A stretch of DNA of 64,000 bases. Source: an uncultured Oscillospiraceae bacterium. GTDB lineage: Bacteria; Bacillota; Clostridia; Oscillospirales; Acutalibacteraceae. Numbering within the stretch: the first letter of the stretch is position 1; each line of letters opens with the position of its first letter. Position numbers and translations under genes: made by a program. The stretch lies in contig CASEMN010000010.1 of assembly GCA_949289045.1 (NCBI GenBank), positions 1 through 64,000 on the forward strand, read 5' to 3'. Below are positions 7,368 to 18,305 of the stretch, in pieces. Below the pieces are notes generated by a model. It saw nothing but the letters and a program-made list of their open reading frames with translations. It ran no database searches and had not been told where the DNA came from.

Positions 7368-8873
7368 TTATTCACCTGCGTGAGAAATTCCCAAAATCTC
7401 AAGTTCTTTTGAATTAAGTCCAACTCCTCTGAGCATTAAACGGTTGCCCCTGAGAGCCTCAATGGAGTTAATTCCCATGCCGCCCATAAGTTCCTTTATT
7501 TCGTGCTTCCAGGCAGTCATAAGGTTTATAAGTCTTGTTTTGCCTTCTTCGGGGTCAAGCCTTTTTACAAGTTCAGGACGCTGTGTTGCAATACCCCAAT
7601 TGCAGTTACCGCTTTGGCAGTTTCTGCAAAGGTGACAGCCCATAGCAAGAAGGGGAGCAGTGGCCACATAACAGGCATCGGCCCCAAGGGCGATTGCCTT
7701 TACAACATCAGCAGCACTTCTTATGCTTCCTCCTGCAACAAGGGAAACGTTGTTGCGTATTCCCTCGCTGCGAAGACGCTGGTCAACTGCTGCCAGAGCC
7801 AGTTCAACCGGTATACCCACATTGTCACGGATTCTTGTAGGTGCGGCTCCTGTGCCGCCTCTGAAGCCGTCTATTGCTATAATGTCCGCTCCGCTTCTCG
7901 CAATACCGCTGGCAATTGCGGCGATATTGTGAACGGCTGCAACCTTTACGATAATGGGCTTTTGATACTCCGTAGCTTCCTTTAAGGAGTAGACAAGCTG
8001 TCTGAGATCTTCGATTGAATAGATATCATGGTGGGGAGCGGGAGAAATTGCATCTGAGCCTTCGGGGATCATTCGTGTGCGTGAAATATCTCCGACGATT
8101 TTAGTTCCTGGCAAATGTCCTCCGATGCCTGGTTTTGCACCCTGACCCATTTTGATTTCTACGGCGGCTCCGGCTTCAAGGTAATCTTTGTGAACGCCGA
8201 AACGTCCCGATGCTACCTGAACAATGGTGTTTTTGCCGTAGACGTAAAAATCCTCGTGGAGTCCGCCTTCACCGGTGTTGTAATAAATGCCAAGCTCTGC
8301 CGCCGCTTTGGCGAGACATTCATGGGCGTTGTAGCTTATTGAGCCGTAGCTCATTGCAGAGAACATTACGGGCATTGAAAGCTCCATATGGGGTCCCATA
8401 TCACAGATAAGCTTACCGTTTTCGTCACGGCGGATTTTCTCAGGCTTCTTTCCTAAAAACACCCGTGTTTCCATAGGCTCTCTCAATGGGTCAATGGAAG
8501 GATTTGTAACCTGAGAGGCGTTAATAAGGATTTTATCCCAGTAGACGGGTATTGTTTTGGGGCTGCCCATGGAAGAAAGAAGCACGCCGCCGCTGTTCGC
8601 CTGTTTATAAATTTCTTTTACCGCATCGTCACGCCAGTTTGCGTTGGGACGGAAATTACAGTCGCTCTTAACAATTTTCAATGCCATTGTGGGACAGAAT
8701 GAAACGCACCTTTGGCAGTTGACGCATTTAGTATCGTCGCTTAATATTGTTTTTGTTTTTTCGTCGTAAATATGTACTCCGTTAGCGCATTGCTGTACGC
8801 ATATGCGGCAAGTAGTGCATCTTTTTTCGTTTCTTACAACTTCAAATTCAGGATATATAAATTCGATTCCCAT
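7368..8873 (-). CDS. Glutamate synthase FMN/iron-sulfur subunit
   Basis: This 501-residue protein is the synthase core: it binds FMN and reduces the 2-iminoglutarate formed from 2-oxoglutarate and ammonia. The N-terminus carries two ferredoxin-type 4Fe-4S motifs (CTTCRICVQQC and CVNCQRCVSFCP, about residues 16-60). The TIM-barrel FMN domain follows, with MSYGSISYNAHECLAKAA, GEGGLHEDFY, MGQGAKPGIGGHLPG and DGFRGGTGAAP. Near the end CHLCRNCQSGNC resembles the cluster-binding cysteines of glutamate synthase. The ATG at 8873 overlaps the stop codon of the upstream subunit by one base (TAATG), implying translational coupling. No GltD-like NADPH subunit is in the window, so the built-in ferredoxin clusters may take electrons from ferredoxin or a protein encoded elsewhere. 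Confidence 0.94.
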   Translation of the reverse strand: MGIEFIYPEFEVVRNEKRCTTCRICVQQCANGVHIYDEKTKTILSDDTKCVNCQRCVSFCPTMALKIVKSDCNFRPNANWRDDAVKEIYKQANSGGVLLSSMGSPKTIPVYWDKILINASQVTNPSIDPLREPMETRVFLGKKPEKIRRDENGKLICDMGPHMELSMPVMFSAMSYGSISYNAHECLAKAAAELGIYYNTGEGGLHEDFYVYGKNTIVQVASGRFGVHKDYLEAGAAVEIKMGQGAKPGIGGHLPGTKIVGDISRTRMIPEGSDAISPAPHHDIYSIEDLRQLVYSLKEATEYQKPIIVKVAAVHNIAAIASGIARSGADIIAIDGFRGGTGAAPTRIRDNVGIPVELALAAVDQRLRSEGIRNNVSLVAGGSIRSAADVVKAIALGADACYVATAPLLAMGCHLCRNCQSGNCNWGIATQRPELVKRLDPEEGKTRLINLMTAWKHEIKELMGGMGINSIEALRGNRLMLRGVGLNSKELEILGISHAGE

Positions 8874-9964
8874 TAATAGCACCCCTCTTTCACTCTTACA
8901 ATAACCGGTTCTCCGCCGGCGGGAGCATATATATTTTCAGCATCGGGCTCCATCGTACGAATAGATGCTTCTTCGCTTGCAATATAAACCTTGTCGTCCT
9001 TGCTTCCTACTACCATGGAGCGGAGCTTAAGGCGGTCGTTGAGAGCCATAAGACCTCCCTCAAAGCCTAAGACTATTGAAAAAGGACCGGTGATAAGAAG
9101 ACTTGAGAACATCATTCTGAGATAGTTTAAGACTTTTCTCTCTTCCTCGCTCTTCTGAGCTATTGTGCTCCAGAAGGGAGCGGCAATTACGCTTGCTGCT
9201 TCTTCGAGAGTGAGCCCCTGTCTTCTGAGCAGATAGTCCATTATATATGTTATAACCTCGGTGTCTGTTTGCAAGGTGCATTTATATCCGAACATCTCAA
9301 TAAAACGGCGGTTAGCGTCATAGGAGGAAATTTCACCGTTGTGTACAATGGAATAATCGAGAAGCGCAAAGGGATGAGCGCCGCCCCACCAGCCGGGGGT
9401 ATTTGTAGGATATCTTCCGTGAGCGGTCCATGAGTAGCCCTCATATTCATCGAGTCTATAAAAGTATCCTACGTCTTCGGGGTAACCTACGGCTTTGAAA
9501 GCTCCCATATTTTTACCGCTTGAAAAAACGTAAGCTCCTTTAAAGCGGGTGTTTATCTTCATGACAGTTCTTGCAACGAACTCTTTTTCATTTTGCTGTT
9601 TGCGCTCTAAGACGGATTTAAGGGGAGCTACAAAATAGCGCCAAATGAAAGGCTCATCGGTAATTTTAGGGGTTTTTCTTATTGGTATTTCCTCAGCCTG
9701 AACAATTTCAAATTTATCTTTAAGATATTTTTCACAGTCGGATTTAATCTCTTTATCATCATAGAAAATATGCAGCGCATACAGTTCTTTATATTTAGGA
9801 TAAATGCCGTACCCGGCAAAGCCTCCGCCAAGGCCGTTAGACCTATCATGCATAGGCTTCATGGCTTCAATTATTTTTTCTCCGGTCATTCTTTTTCCTT
9901 CTTTGGAAATAACTGCGGCAATAGCGCAGCCGGAGGGGATGCGTACTTGACCTTCTAAGTACAT
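8873..9964 (-). CDS. Glutamate synthase glutaminase subunit (class II amidotransferase)
   Basis: This 363-residue protein corresponds to the N-terminal Ntn-hydrolase domain of GltB and releases ammonia from glutamine. The likely nucleophile is the Cys in RIPSGCAIAAV, about residue 12; a short N-terminal propeptide would be removed to expose it. Other family features are the YFYRLDEYEGYSWTAHGRYP segment, TNTPGWWGGAHPF, HNGEISSYDANRR and LQTDTEVITYIMDYL. I chose the ATG at 9964 because AAAGGGTGG lies just upstream. A reading frame open to 10000 would run into the leader terminator. This is the first gene of the leftward nitrogen operon, behind the promoter and ANTAR-type leader at 9991-10094. 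Confidence 0.93.
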   Translation of the reverse strand: MYLEGQVRIPSGCAIAAVISKEGKRMTGEKIIEAMKPMHDRSNGLGGGFAGYGIYPKYKELYALHIFYDDKEIKSDCEKYLKDKFEIVQAEEIPIRKTPKITDEPFIWRYFVAPLKSVLERKQQNEKEFVARTVMKINTRFKGAYVFSSGKNMGAFKAVGYPEDVGYFYRLDEYEGYSWTAHGRYPTNTPGWWGGAHPFALLDYSIVHNGEISSYDANRRFIEMFGYKCTLQTDTEVITYIMDYLLRRQGLTLEEAASVIAAPFWSTIAQKSEEERKVLNYLRMMFSSLLITGPFSIVLGFEGGLMALNDRLKLRSMVVGSKDDKVYIASEEASIRTMEPDAENIYAPAGGEPVIVRVKEGCY

Positions 9965-9990
9965 GTTGTTCCACCCTTTCGGAATAAAAT

Positions 9991-10056
9991 AAAAAAACAA
10001 AGGCGTTCATTTAACCGAGAGAGACACTTCTCCCGTAAATGAACGCCTTTGCTCAT
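9991..10056 (-). promoter_or_regulatory. ANTAR-type antitermination leader of the glutamate synthase operon
   Basis: On the minus strand the terminator is a 16-bp perfect stem (10051-10036 with 10013-9998) followed by seven U residues (9997-9991). Its 5' arm overlaps hairpin P1: ATGAGC (10056-10051), loop AAAGGC (10050-10045), GTTCAT (10044-10039), six pairs with one G-U. Three bases later comes hairpin P2: CGGGAGA (10035-10029), loop AGTGTC (10028-10023), TCTCTCG (10022-10016), seven pairs with one G-U. Both loops have six bases with A first and G fourth, the known ANTAR recognition pattern. P1 and the terminator cannot form together, so binding of an ANTAR protein should allow read-through into the operon that itself encodes one. 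Confidence 0.88.
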
Positions 10057-10065
10057 CAATGCTGA

Positions 10066-10094
10066 ATTTTATCACAGGCGATAATATTTGTCAA
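10066..10094 (-). promoter_or_regulatory. Promoter of the glutamate synthase/glnA operon
   Basis: TTGACA (10094-10089), a 17-bp spacer and TAAAAT (10071-10066) on the minus strand form a near-consensus housekeeping promoter. Transcription would start about 10059-10060, a few bases before the first leader hairpin. A strong promoter followed at once by a terminator fits control by antitermination. Confidence 0.88.
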
Positions 10095-10177
10095 CGGAAG
10101 AATTTAAAAAGTACGACATATGGTAAAATACACCAAAAATTTTTGTAAATGCACAGCGAATGTCTAAAAAAACGGCG

Positions 10178-10206
10178 TTGACAACGGCGTTTCTGTGTTG
10201 TATAAT
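10178..10206 (+). promoter_or_regulatory. Promoter of glnN
   Basis: Perfect TTGACA (10178-10183) and perfect TATAAT (10201-10206) are separated by 17 bp. Transcription should start about 10213, just before the leader hairpins. Confidence 0.92.
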
Positions 10207-10217
10207 TTGGCACATGA

Positions 10218-10268
10218 AAAGGCAAAGGCGTCTTTGAGGGCAACCTCATAGACGCCTTTTCTTTTTTT
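10218..10268 (+). promoter_or_regulatory. ANTAR-type antitermination leader of glnN
   Basis: The terminator stem AAAGGCGTCT (10224-10233) pairs perfectly with AGACGCCTTT (10250-10259) and is followed by a U-rich run to 10268. Its 5' arm overlaps a smaller hairpin: AAAGGC (10218-10223), loop AAAGGC (10224-10229), GTCTTT (10230-10235), six pairs with one G-U. The hexaloop is identical to P1 of the divergent operon leader and has A1 and G4. The second hairpin, GAGG-GCAA-CCTC (10236-10247), has a tetraloop and does not fit the A1/G4 rule, so this target is half canonical. It most likely responds to the same regulator. Confidence 0.8.
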
Positions 10269-10295
10269 ATAATTTCTTGCAAAGGGGAGTCCGTT

Positions 10296-12392
10296 ATGGA
10301 AAAAGTTCCTGAGTTTTTTGGCTGTCTTGTGTTTGATGACAGAGTTATGAAAGCAAATTTGTCGTCAGAAGTATATCAGTCATTGAAAAAAACAATTGAT
10401 GAGGGCGCAAAGCTTGATTTGTCAGTTGCAAACGCTGTAGCTTCTGCTATGAAAGATTGGGCTGTTGAAAACGGAGCAACACATTTTACTCACTGGTTTC
10501 AGCCTTTAACAGGTATTACTGCGGAAAAGCATGACAGTTTTATCACTCCTTCTCCCGATGGCGGAGTAATAATGGAGTTTTCCGGTAAAGAGCTCATAAA
10601 AGGCGAACCGGATGCATCCTCATTCCCGTCAGGAGGATTGAGGGCTACCTTTGAGGCGAGAGGCTATACCGCATGGGACCCGACCTCCTATGCGTTTATT
10701 AAAGGAAAGACTTTATGCATTCCCACCGCTTTCTGTGCTTACGGCGGTGAGGCACTGGATAAAAAGACTCCGCTTCTTCGTTCAATGGAAGCTCTTAACC
10801 GTCAGGCGCTGCGTATTTTGAGACTTTTCGGAAACACCGGAGTAAAGTATGTACACACCAGTGTCGGTCCTGAGCAGGAGTATTTCCTTGTAGATAAAGA
10901 GATGTATGATAAGCGCAAAGACCTTATTTATACCGGCCGCACCCTTTTCGGTGCACGTCCTCCCAAGGGCCAGGAGATGGATGACCACTATTTCGGAGTA
11001 ATTAAGCCGAGAGTAGAGGCATATATGGAAGACCTTGATAAAGAGCTTTGGAAGCTGGGCATCTTTGCTAAAACCAAGCACAACGAAGTGGCTCCGGCAC
11101 AGCATGAGCTGGCTCCGATTTATCAGACTACTAATATCGCTACCGACCACAACCAGCTTACTATGGAAATGATGCAGAAGGTTGCAGCAAGGCATGGACT
11201 TGTATGTCTGCTCCATGAAAAGCCCTTTGCCGGCGTTAACGGAAGCGGTAAGCATAACAACTGGTCTATTGCTACTGATACAGGCGTAAACCTTTTAACT
11301 CCCGGCGAAACACCCCATGAAAACGCACAGTTTCTCCTTTTCCTCTGCGCAGTAATTAAGGCTGTTGATGACTATCAGGATCTTCTTCGTATTGCCGTTG
11401 CAACTGCAGGTAACGACCATCGTTTGGGCGCTAACGAAGCTCCTCCGGCAGTAGTTTCTATTTTCCTTGGCGATGAGCTTACGGCAATTCTCGAATCCAT
11501 TGAGAACGATACTGCCTACAATGCAGCTAAAAAGAAGACCATGAAGCTCGGCGTAGACGTTCTGCCTAAATTCCCCAGAGACACCACCGACAGAAACAGG
11601 ACTTCGCCCTTTGCCTTTACCGGCAATAAGTTCGAGTTCCGTATGCTCGGTTCTTCAAACAGCATTGCCTGTGCAAATATTATGCTTAACAGCGCTGTTG
11701 CTGAGTCTCTTAAAATTTATGCTGACCGTCTTGAGAACGTAGAGGATTTTGAAACTGCTCTTCATGAGATGATCAAAAAGACCATTAAAGATCATAAGCG
11801 TATTATCTTTAACGGAAACGGTTATGATGATACATGGATCAAAGAGGCTACCGAAAACAGAGGCCTTCTTAACTATCGTACAACTCCCGATTGTATGCCT
11901 CATCTTTTGGATGAAAAGAATGTAAAAATGCTCACTGCTCATAATGTATATTCAGAGCCTGAGCTTCAGTCGAGATGTGAAATTATGCTTGAAAACTACT
12001 GCAAGACAGTAGTTATTGAAGCTAATACAATGGTGGATATGGCTAAAAGGCAAATTCTTCCCGCAATTGAAGGCTATGCGGCAGATATAGCTAAAACCGC
12101 CGCCGCTAAGAAGAGCGTGGACTCCGACATTCCCTGTACATATGAAAAAGAGCTTCTTAAAAAGCTTTCTGTACTTACTGATCAGATAGCCGTAAAGACC
12201 GACGAACTTGATGAGGCTGTCATGAAAGTAAAAGCTCTTTCAGATGTCGAAGAGGAAGCCTATGGCATAAGAGACAATGTTCTTTCTAAAATGAGCGAGC
12301 TTCGTGCCGTTGCCGATGAGGCAGAGACGATGATGTCAGAAAAATATTGGCCTTTCCCAACATACGGCGAACTGCTTTTCGGCGTAAGATAA
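10296..12392 (+). CDS. glnN: Glutamine synthetase, type III
   Basis: This 698-residue protein matches the GSIII family, which is much longer than GSI and occurs in Bacteroides, Clostridia and cyanobacteria. It makes glutamine from glutamate and ammonia with ATP. Visible family segments are [63 protein letters not shown], the [11 protein letters not shown] loop and [18 protein letters not shown]. The C-terminal 120 residues are helical and charged. The ATG at 10296 follows AAGGGGAG. It is a single-gene unit with its own strong promoter and terminator-type leader, divergent from the glutamate synthase/glnA operon, so the cell has two different glutamine synthetases under apparently related RNA control. 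Confidence 0.97.
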   Translation: MEKVPEFFGCLVFDDRVMKANLSSEVYQSLKKTIDEGAKLDLSVANAVASAMKDWAVENGATHFTHWFQPLTGITAEKHDSFITPSPDGGVIMEFSGKELIKGEPDASSFPSGGLRATFEARGYTAWDPTSYAFIKGKTLCIPTAFCAYGGEALDKKTPLLRSMEALNRQALRILRLFGNTGVKYVHTSVGPEQEYFLVDKEMYDKRKDLIYTGRTLFGARPPKGQEMDDHYFGVIKPRVEAYMEDLDKELWKLGIFAKTKHNEVAPAQHELAPIYQTTNIATDHNQLTMEMMQKVAARHGLVCLLHEKPFAGVNGSGKHNNWSIATDTGVNLLTPGETPHENAQFLLFLCAVIKAVDDYQDLLRIAVATAGNDHRLGANEAPPAVVSIFLGDELTAILESIENDTAYNAAKKKTMKLGVDVLPKFPRDTTDRNRTSPFAFTGNKFEFRMLGSSNSIACANIMLNSAVAESLKIYADRLENVEDFETALHEMIKKTIKDHKRIIFNGNGYDDTWIKEATENRGLLNYRTTPDCMPHLLDEKNVKMLTAHNVYSEPELQSRCEIMLENYCKTVVIEANTMVDMAKRQILPAIEGYAADIAKTAAAKKSVDSDIPCTYEKELLKKLSVLTDQIAVKTDELDEAVMKVKALSDVEEEAYGIRDNVLSKMSELRAVADEAETMMSEKYWPFPTYGELLFGVR

Positions 12393-12414
12393 ATAAAATT
12401 CTAAAGGTGCTGTT

Positions 12415-12451
12415 CATCGGCCGCAACAACGTTTTGCTTGTGCGGTCGATG
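12415..12451. other. Strong 11-bp hairpin downstream of glnN
   Basis: CATCGGCCGCA (12415-12425) pairs with TGCGGTCGATG (12441-12451), with one G-U pair and a 15-base loop. No U-run follows on either strand, so it is not a standard terminator. It could protect the 3' end of the glnN message or act in an unknown way. The rest of the 12393-12509 gap shows nothing else. Confidence 0.5.
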
Positions 12452-12509
12452 AGGCCTGTCTACGGAAAAAAGCAGAAAAAATAAATTTTTATTTGAATAT
12501 AGAGCCGTT

Positions 12510-12538
12510 TTGGATTAAAATAATGTCCGGAATATAAT
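12510..12538 (+). promoter_or_regulatory. Promoter of the guaA-dapL operon
   Basis: TTGGAT (12510-12515), a 17-bp spacer and TATAAT (12533-12538). The start of transcription would be near 12545, leaving a leader of only about 18 nt before the TTG start of guaA. No purine riboswitch fits in this space. Confidence 0.7.
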
Positions 12539-12562
12539 ACACTTGTGAAAGGCGGAAAGAAT

Positions 12563-14095
12563 TTGGATAAAATACTTGTGCTTGATTTCGGCGGTCAATA
12601 CAATCAGCTTATTGCAAGGCGTGTGCGTGATCTTCACGTTTATGCCGAAGTGAAATCTTACAGTAAAATAACTCTTGATGAAATAAAAGCAGCAGGATAT
12701 AAAGGTATAATTTTTACCGGAGGACCCAACAGTGTATATGAGGAAACCTCTCCTCACTACACTCCTGAAATACTGAATATCGGCGTACCGATTCTCGGTA
12801 TCTGCTATGGCTGTCAGCTTATGGCATACATGGGCGGAGGCGAAATATGCAGTGCGGGAAGTATAAGCGAATACGGTAAAGTAAAGCTTTACGCAGGGGA
12901 AAGCGTTCTATTTAAAGATGTTGACAGCGAGAGCATCTGCTGGATGAGTCATACTGACTATGTAAAGGAGGTTCCGGCTTCTTTTAAAGTCACGGCTACA
13001 ACCGATAACTGTCCATGCGCCGCGATGGAGGATGCCGATAGAAAACTTTACGGTGTTCAGTTCCATCCGGAGGTAACTCACACCCAGTGCGGAAATCAGA
13101 TTCTCAGCAATTTCCTTTTCTCTGTCTGTGAATGTACCGGAGACTGGAATATGGCGGATTTTGTAACAGCTTCCGTGGAAAAATATAAAAAATACCTTGA
13201 AGGCAAAAAGGTACTGTGTGCTCTTAGCGGAGGCGTTGACTCTTCCGTTGCGGCCGTTCTTCTCCATAAAGCGGTAGGAGATAACCTTACCTGCGTTTTT
13301 GTAGACCACGGTCTGCTTCGTAAAAACGAAGGCGATTATGTAGAAAAAACCTTTAAAGAAACCTTTAATATGAATATTATCAGGGTCAATGCCCAGCAGC
13401 GTTTTCTCAATAAACTTGCCGGCGTTACTGAGCCTGAGGAAAAGCGTAAAATTATAGGCAGTGAGTTTATAAGAGTCTTTGAAGAGGAAGCAAAAAAGAT
13501 TGGTAAAGTACACTGCCTTGTACAAGGAACAATTTATCCCGACGTAATTGAAAGCGGAGCGGGAGATGCTTCTGTTATAAAGAGTCATCACAATGTAGGT
13601 GGACTTCCCGACGTAATAGATTTTGACGAGATAGTTGAGCCTTTACGTGACCTGTTTAAAGATGAAGTAAGAGCGGCGGGAGAACAGCTTGGCATACCTC
13701 ATGACCTTGTCTGGCGTCAGCCCTTCCCGGGTCCCGGTCTTGCAGTGAGAATCATAGGTGAAATAACTGCTGAAAAGCTTAAAGTGCTTCAGGATGCCGA
13801 TGCAATTTTCCGTGAAGAAATAGCTGCGGCAGGTCTTGAAAGAGATATAAGCCAGTATTTTGCGGTGCTTACGGGGAACAGGAGCGTAGGCGTAATGGGT
13901 GATGCAAGAACATACGGTTATACTGTCGCCCTTCGTGCAGTAAATACCGATGACTTTATGACTGTTGACTGGACAAGACTTCCCTATGATGTCCTTGAAA
14001 AGGCCAGCAGCCGCATTACCAATGAAGTTCGCAGTATAAACCGAGTGGTTTACGATATAACAAGTAAGCCCCCGGCCACAGTTGAATGGGAGTAA
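12563..14095 (+). CDS. guaA: GMP synthase (glutamine-hydrolysing)
   Basis: It converts XMP to GMP using ATP and glutamine. The N-terminal class I amidotransferase domain has the nucleophile Cys in [11 protein letters not shown] and the His/Glu of QFHPEVTHT. The ATP-pyrophosphatase domain has the PP-loop [11 protein letters not shown], and the C-terminal dimerisation domain ends with the conserved KPPATVEWE. The length of 510 residues is typical. I chose the TTG at 12563: AAAGGCGG lies seven bases upstream and the protein then begins with [14 protein letters not shown], as in homologues. An in-frame GTG at 12545 falls at the predicted transcription start. It leads a run of seven co-directional genes. 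Confidence 0.96.
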   Translation: MDKILVLDFGGQYNQLIARRVRDLHVYAEVKSYSKITLDEIKAAGYKGIIFTGGPNSVYEETSPHYTPEILNIGVPILGICYGCQLMAYMGGGEICSAGSISEYGKVKLYAGESVLFKDVDSESICWMSHTDYVKEVPASFKVTATTDNCPCAAMEDADRKLYGVQFHPEVTHTQCGNQILSNFLFSVCECTGDWNMADFVTASVEKYKKYLEGKKVLCALSGGVDSSVAAVLLHKAVGDNLTCVFVDHGLLRKNEGDYVEKTFKETFNMNIIRVNAQQRFLNKLAGVTEPEEKRKIIGSEFIRVFEEEAKKIGKVHCLVQGTIYPDVIESGAGDASVIKSHHNVGGLPDVIDFDEIVEPLRDLFKDEVRAAGEQLGIPHDLVWRQPFPGPGLAVRIIGEITAEKLKVLQDADAIFREEIAAAGLERDISQYFAVLTGNRSVGVMGDARTYGYTVALRAVNTDDFMTVDWTRLPYDVLEKASSRITNEVRSINRVVYDITSKPPATVEWE

Positions 14096-14111
14096 GCGAA
14101 ATTTAAACTTT

Positions 14112-17203
<3,092 letters not shown>

Positions 17204-17207
17204 AAAA

Positions 17208-18305
17208 ATGGAGAGGAATTTTAACAAAAAGATTATTTTAGAGGATGGCTCTGAATATTACGGTTACGGCTTTGGTGCAGACTGCAGCAAGGTTACCGAA
17301 ATAGTATTCAACACCTCTATGGTCGGCTATCAGGAGATTATCTCCGACCCGTCTTATACCTATCAGGCAGTTGTTATGACTTATCCCCTTATAGGCAATT
17401 ACGGTATGGCTGATGACGACTATGAAACAAAAACCCCTACCATTGGAGGATTGGTTGTACGAGAATACAACGATTTCCCCTCAAATTTCAGAAGCACAAA
17501 GACCCTTGGCGAGGTAATGAAGGAATATAATATTCCCGGAGTTTACGGCGTTGATACCCGTAAGCTTACCCGTTCAATAAGGGATTACGGAAGCCGAAAG
17601 GCTTATATAACCGATGCAGATACACCGGTTTCTGAGGCCCTTGAGATATTATCAAATACCGATATACCCCGTGATGCAGTGTCAAAGGTAAGCTGTAAGG
17701 AGCCTTGGCTTGCTAAGAGCGAGGACGGAAAATTTAAGGTTGTGGCAATCGACTGCGGAATGAAGCTCAACATAGTTCGTTCCCTTTGTGCAAGAGGATG
17801 TGACGTAACTGTTGTTCCGTGGAATACTTCGGCTGCTGAGATAGAAAAGCTAAGCCCCGACGGAGTGTTTATTTCAAACGGACCGGGAGACCCTACCGAT
17901 GCAGTGCCGGTTATTGAGACAATAAAGTCTCTTCACGGAAAATATCCGATTTTCGGCATATGCCTTGGTCATCAGATAATCTCCCTTTCATACGGAGCGA
18001 GCACATATAAGCTTAAATTCGGCCACAGGGGAGGAAACCACCCGGTAAAAAATCTTCTTACGGGAAAAATTGAAATCACCTCCCAGAACCATTCATATGC
18101 CGTTGATTCCCAAAGCCTTAAAGACACTCCTCTTACGGTAACCCATATCAATATTCTTGATTCAACCGTTGAGGGTGTAGAGTGCGTGAAAGACAGAATT
18201 TACAGTGTCCAGTACCACCCCGAAAGCGCACCGGGACCTCAGGACAGCTCATATTTGTTTGACCGCTTTATAAACATGATGAAGGAGGCGAAAGAGAATG
18301 CCTAA
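17208..18305 (+). CDS. carA: Carbamoyl-phosphate synthase small (glutaminase) subunit
   Basis: It supplies ammonia from glutamine to CarB for carbamoyl phosphate, feeding pyrimidine and arginine synthesis. The N-terminal domain has [12 protein letters not shown] and [18 protein letters not shown]. The amidotransferase domain has nucleophile Cys in [10 protein letters not shown] and the His/Glu of [11 protein letters not shown]. It has 365 residues, normal for CarA. The ATG at 17208 follows GGAGG at a good distance; an open frame extending upstream inside purF is a shadow. It starts 4 bp after purF and overlaps carB by 8 bp. Confidence 0.97.
   Translation: MERNFNKKIILEDGSEYYGYGFGADCSKVTEIVFNTSMVGYQEIISDPSYTYQAVVMTYPLIGNYGMADDDYETKTPTIGGLVVREYNDFPSNFRSTKTLGEVMKEYNIPGVYGVDTRKLTRSIRDYGSRKAYITDADTPVSEALEILSNTDIPRDAVSKVSCKEPWLAKSEDGKFKVVAIDCGMKLNIVRSLCARGCDVTVVPWNTSAAEIEKLSPDGVFISNGPGDPTDAVPVIETIKSLHGKYPIFGICLGHQIISLSYGASTYKLKFGHRGGNHPVKNLLTGKIEITSQNHSYAVDSQSLKDTPLTVTHINILDSTVEGVECVKDRIYSVQYHPESAPGPQDSSYLFDRFINMMKEAKENA

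Noticed and set aside
10236..10247. Second hairpin of the glnN leader as a canonical ANTAR loop
   Set aside because: GAGG-GCAA-CCTC has a tetraloop; read as a hexaloop (GGCAAC) it lacks A1 and G4.
10091..10282. Open frame of 63 codons on the minus strand over the divergent nitrogen promoters
   Set aside because: It covers both promoters and the glnN leader terminator, has no ribosome binding site and its protein has no recognisable features.
12393..12562. Purine riboswitch before guaA
   Set aside because: The promoter at 12510-12538 leaves only about 18 nt of leader, too short for an aptamer.
12908..13591. 227-codon antisense frame within guaA
   Set aside because: guaA is certain on the other strand; the antisense frame arises from its codon bias and has no start signal or family features.
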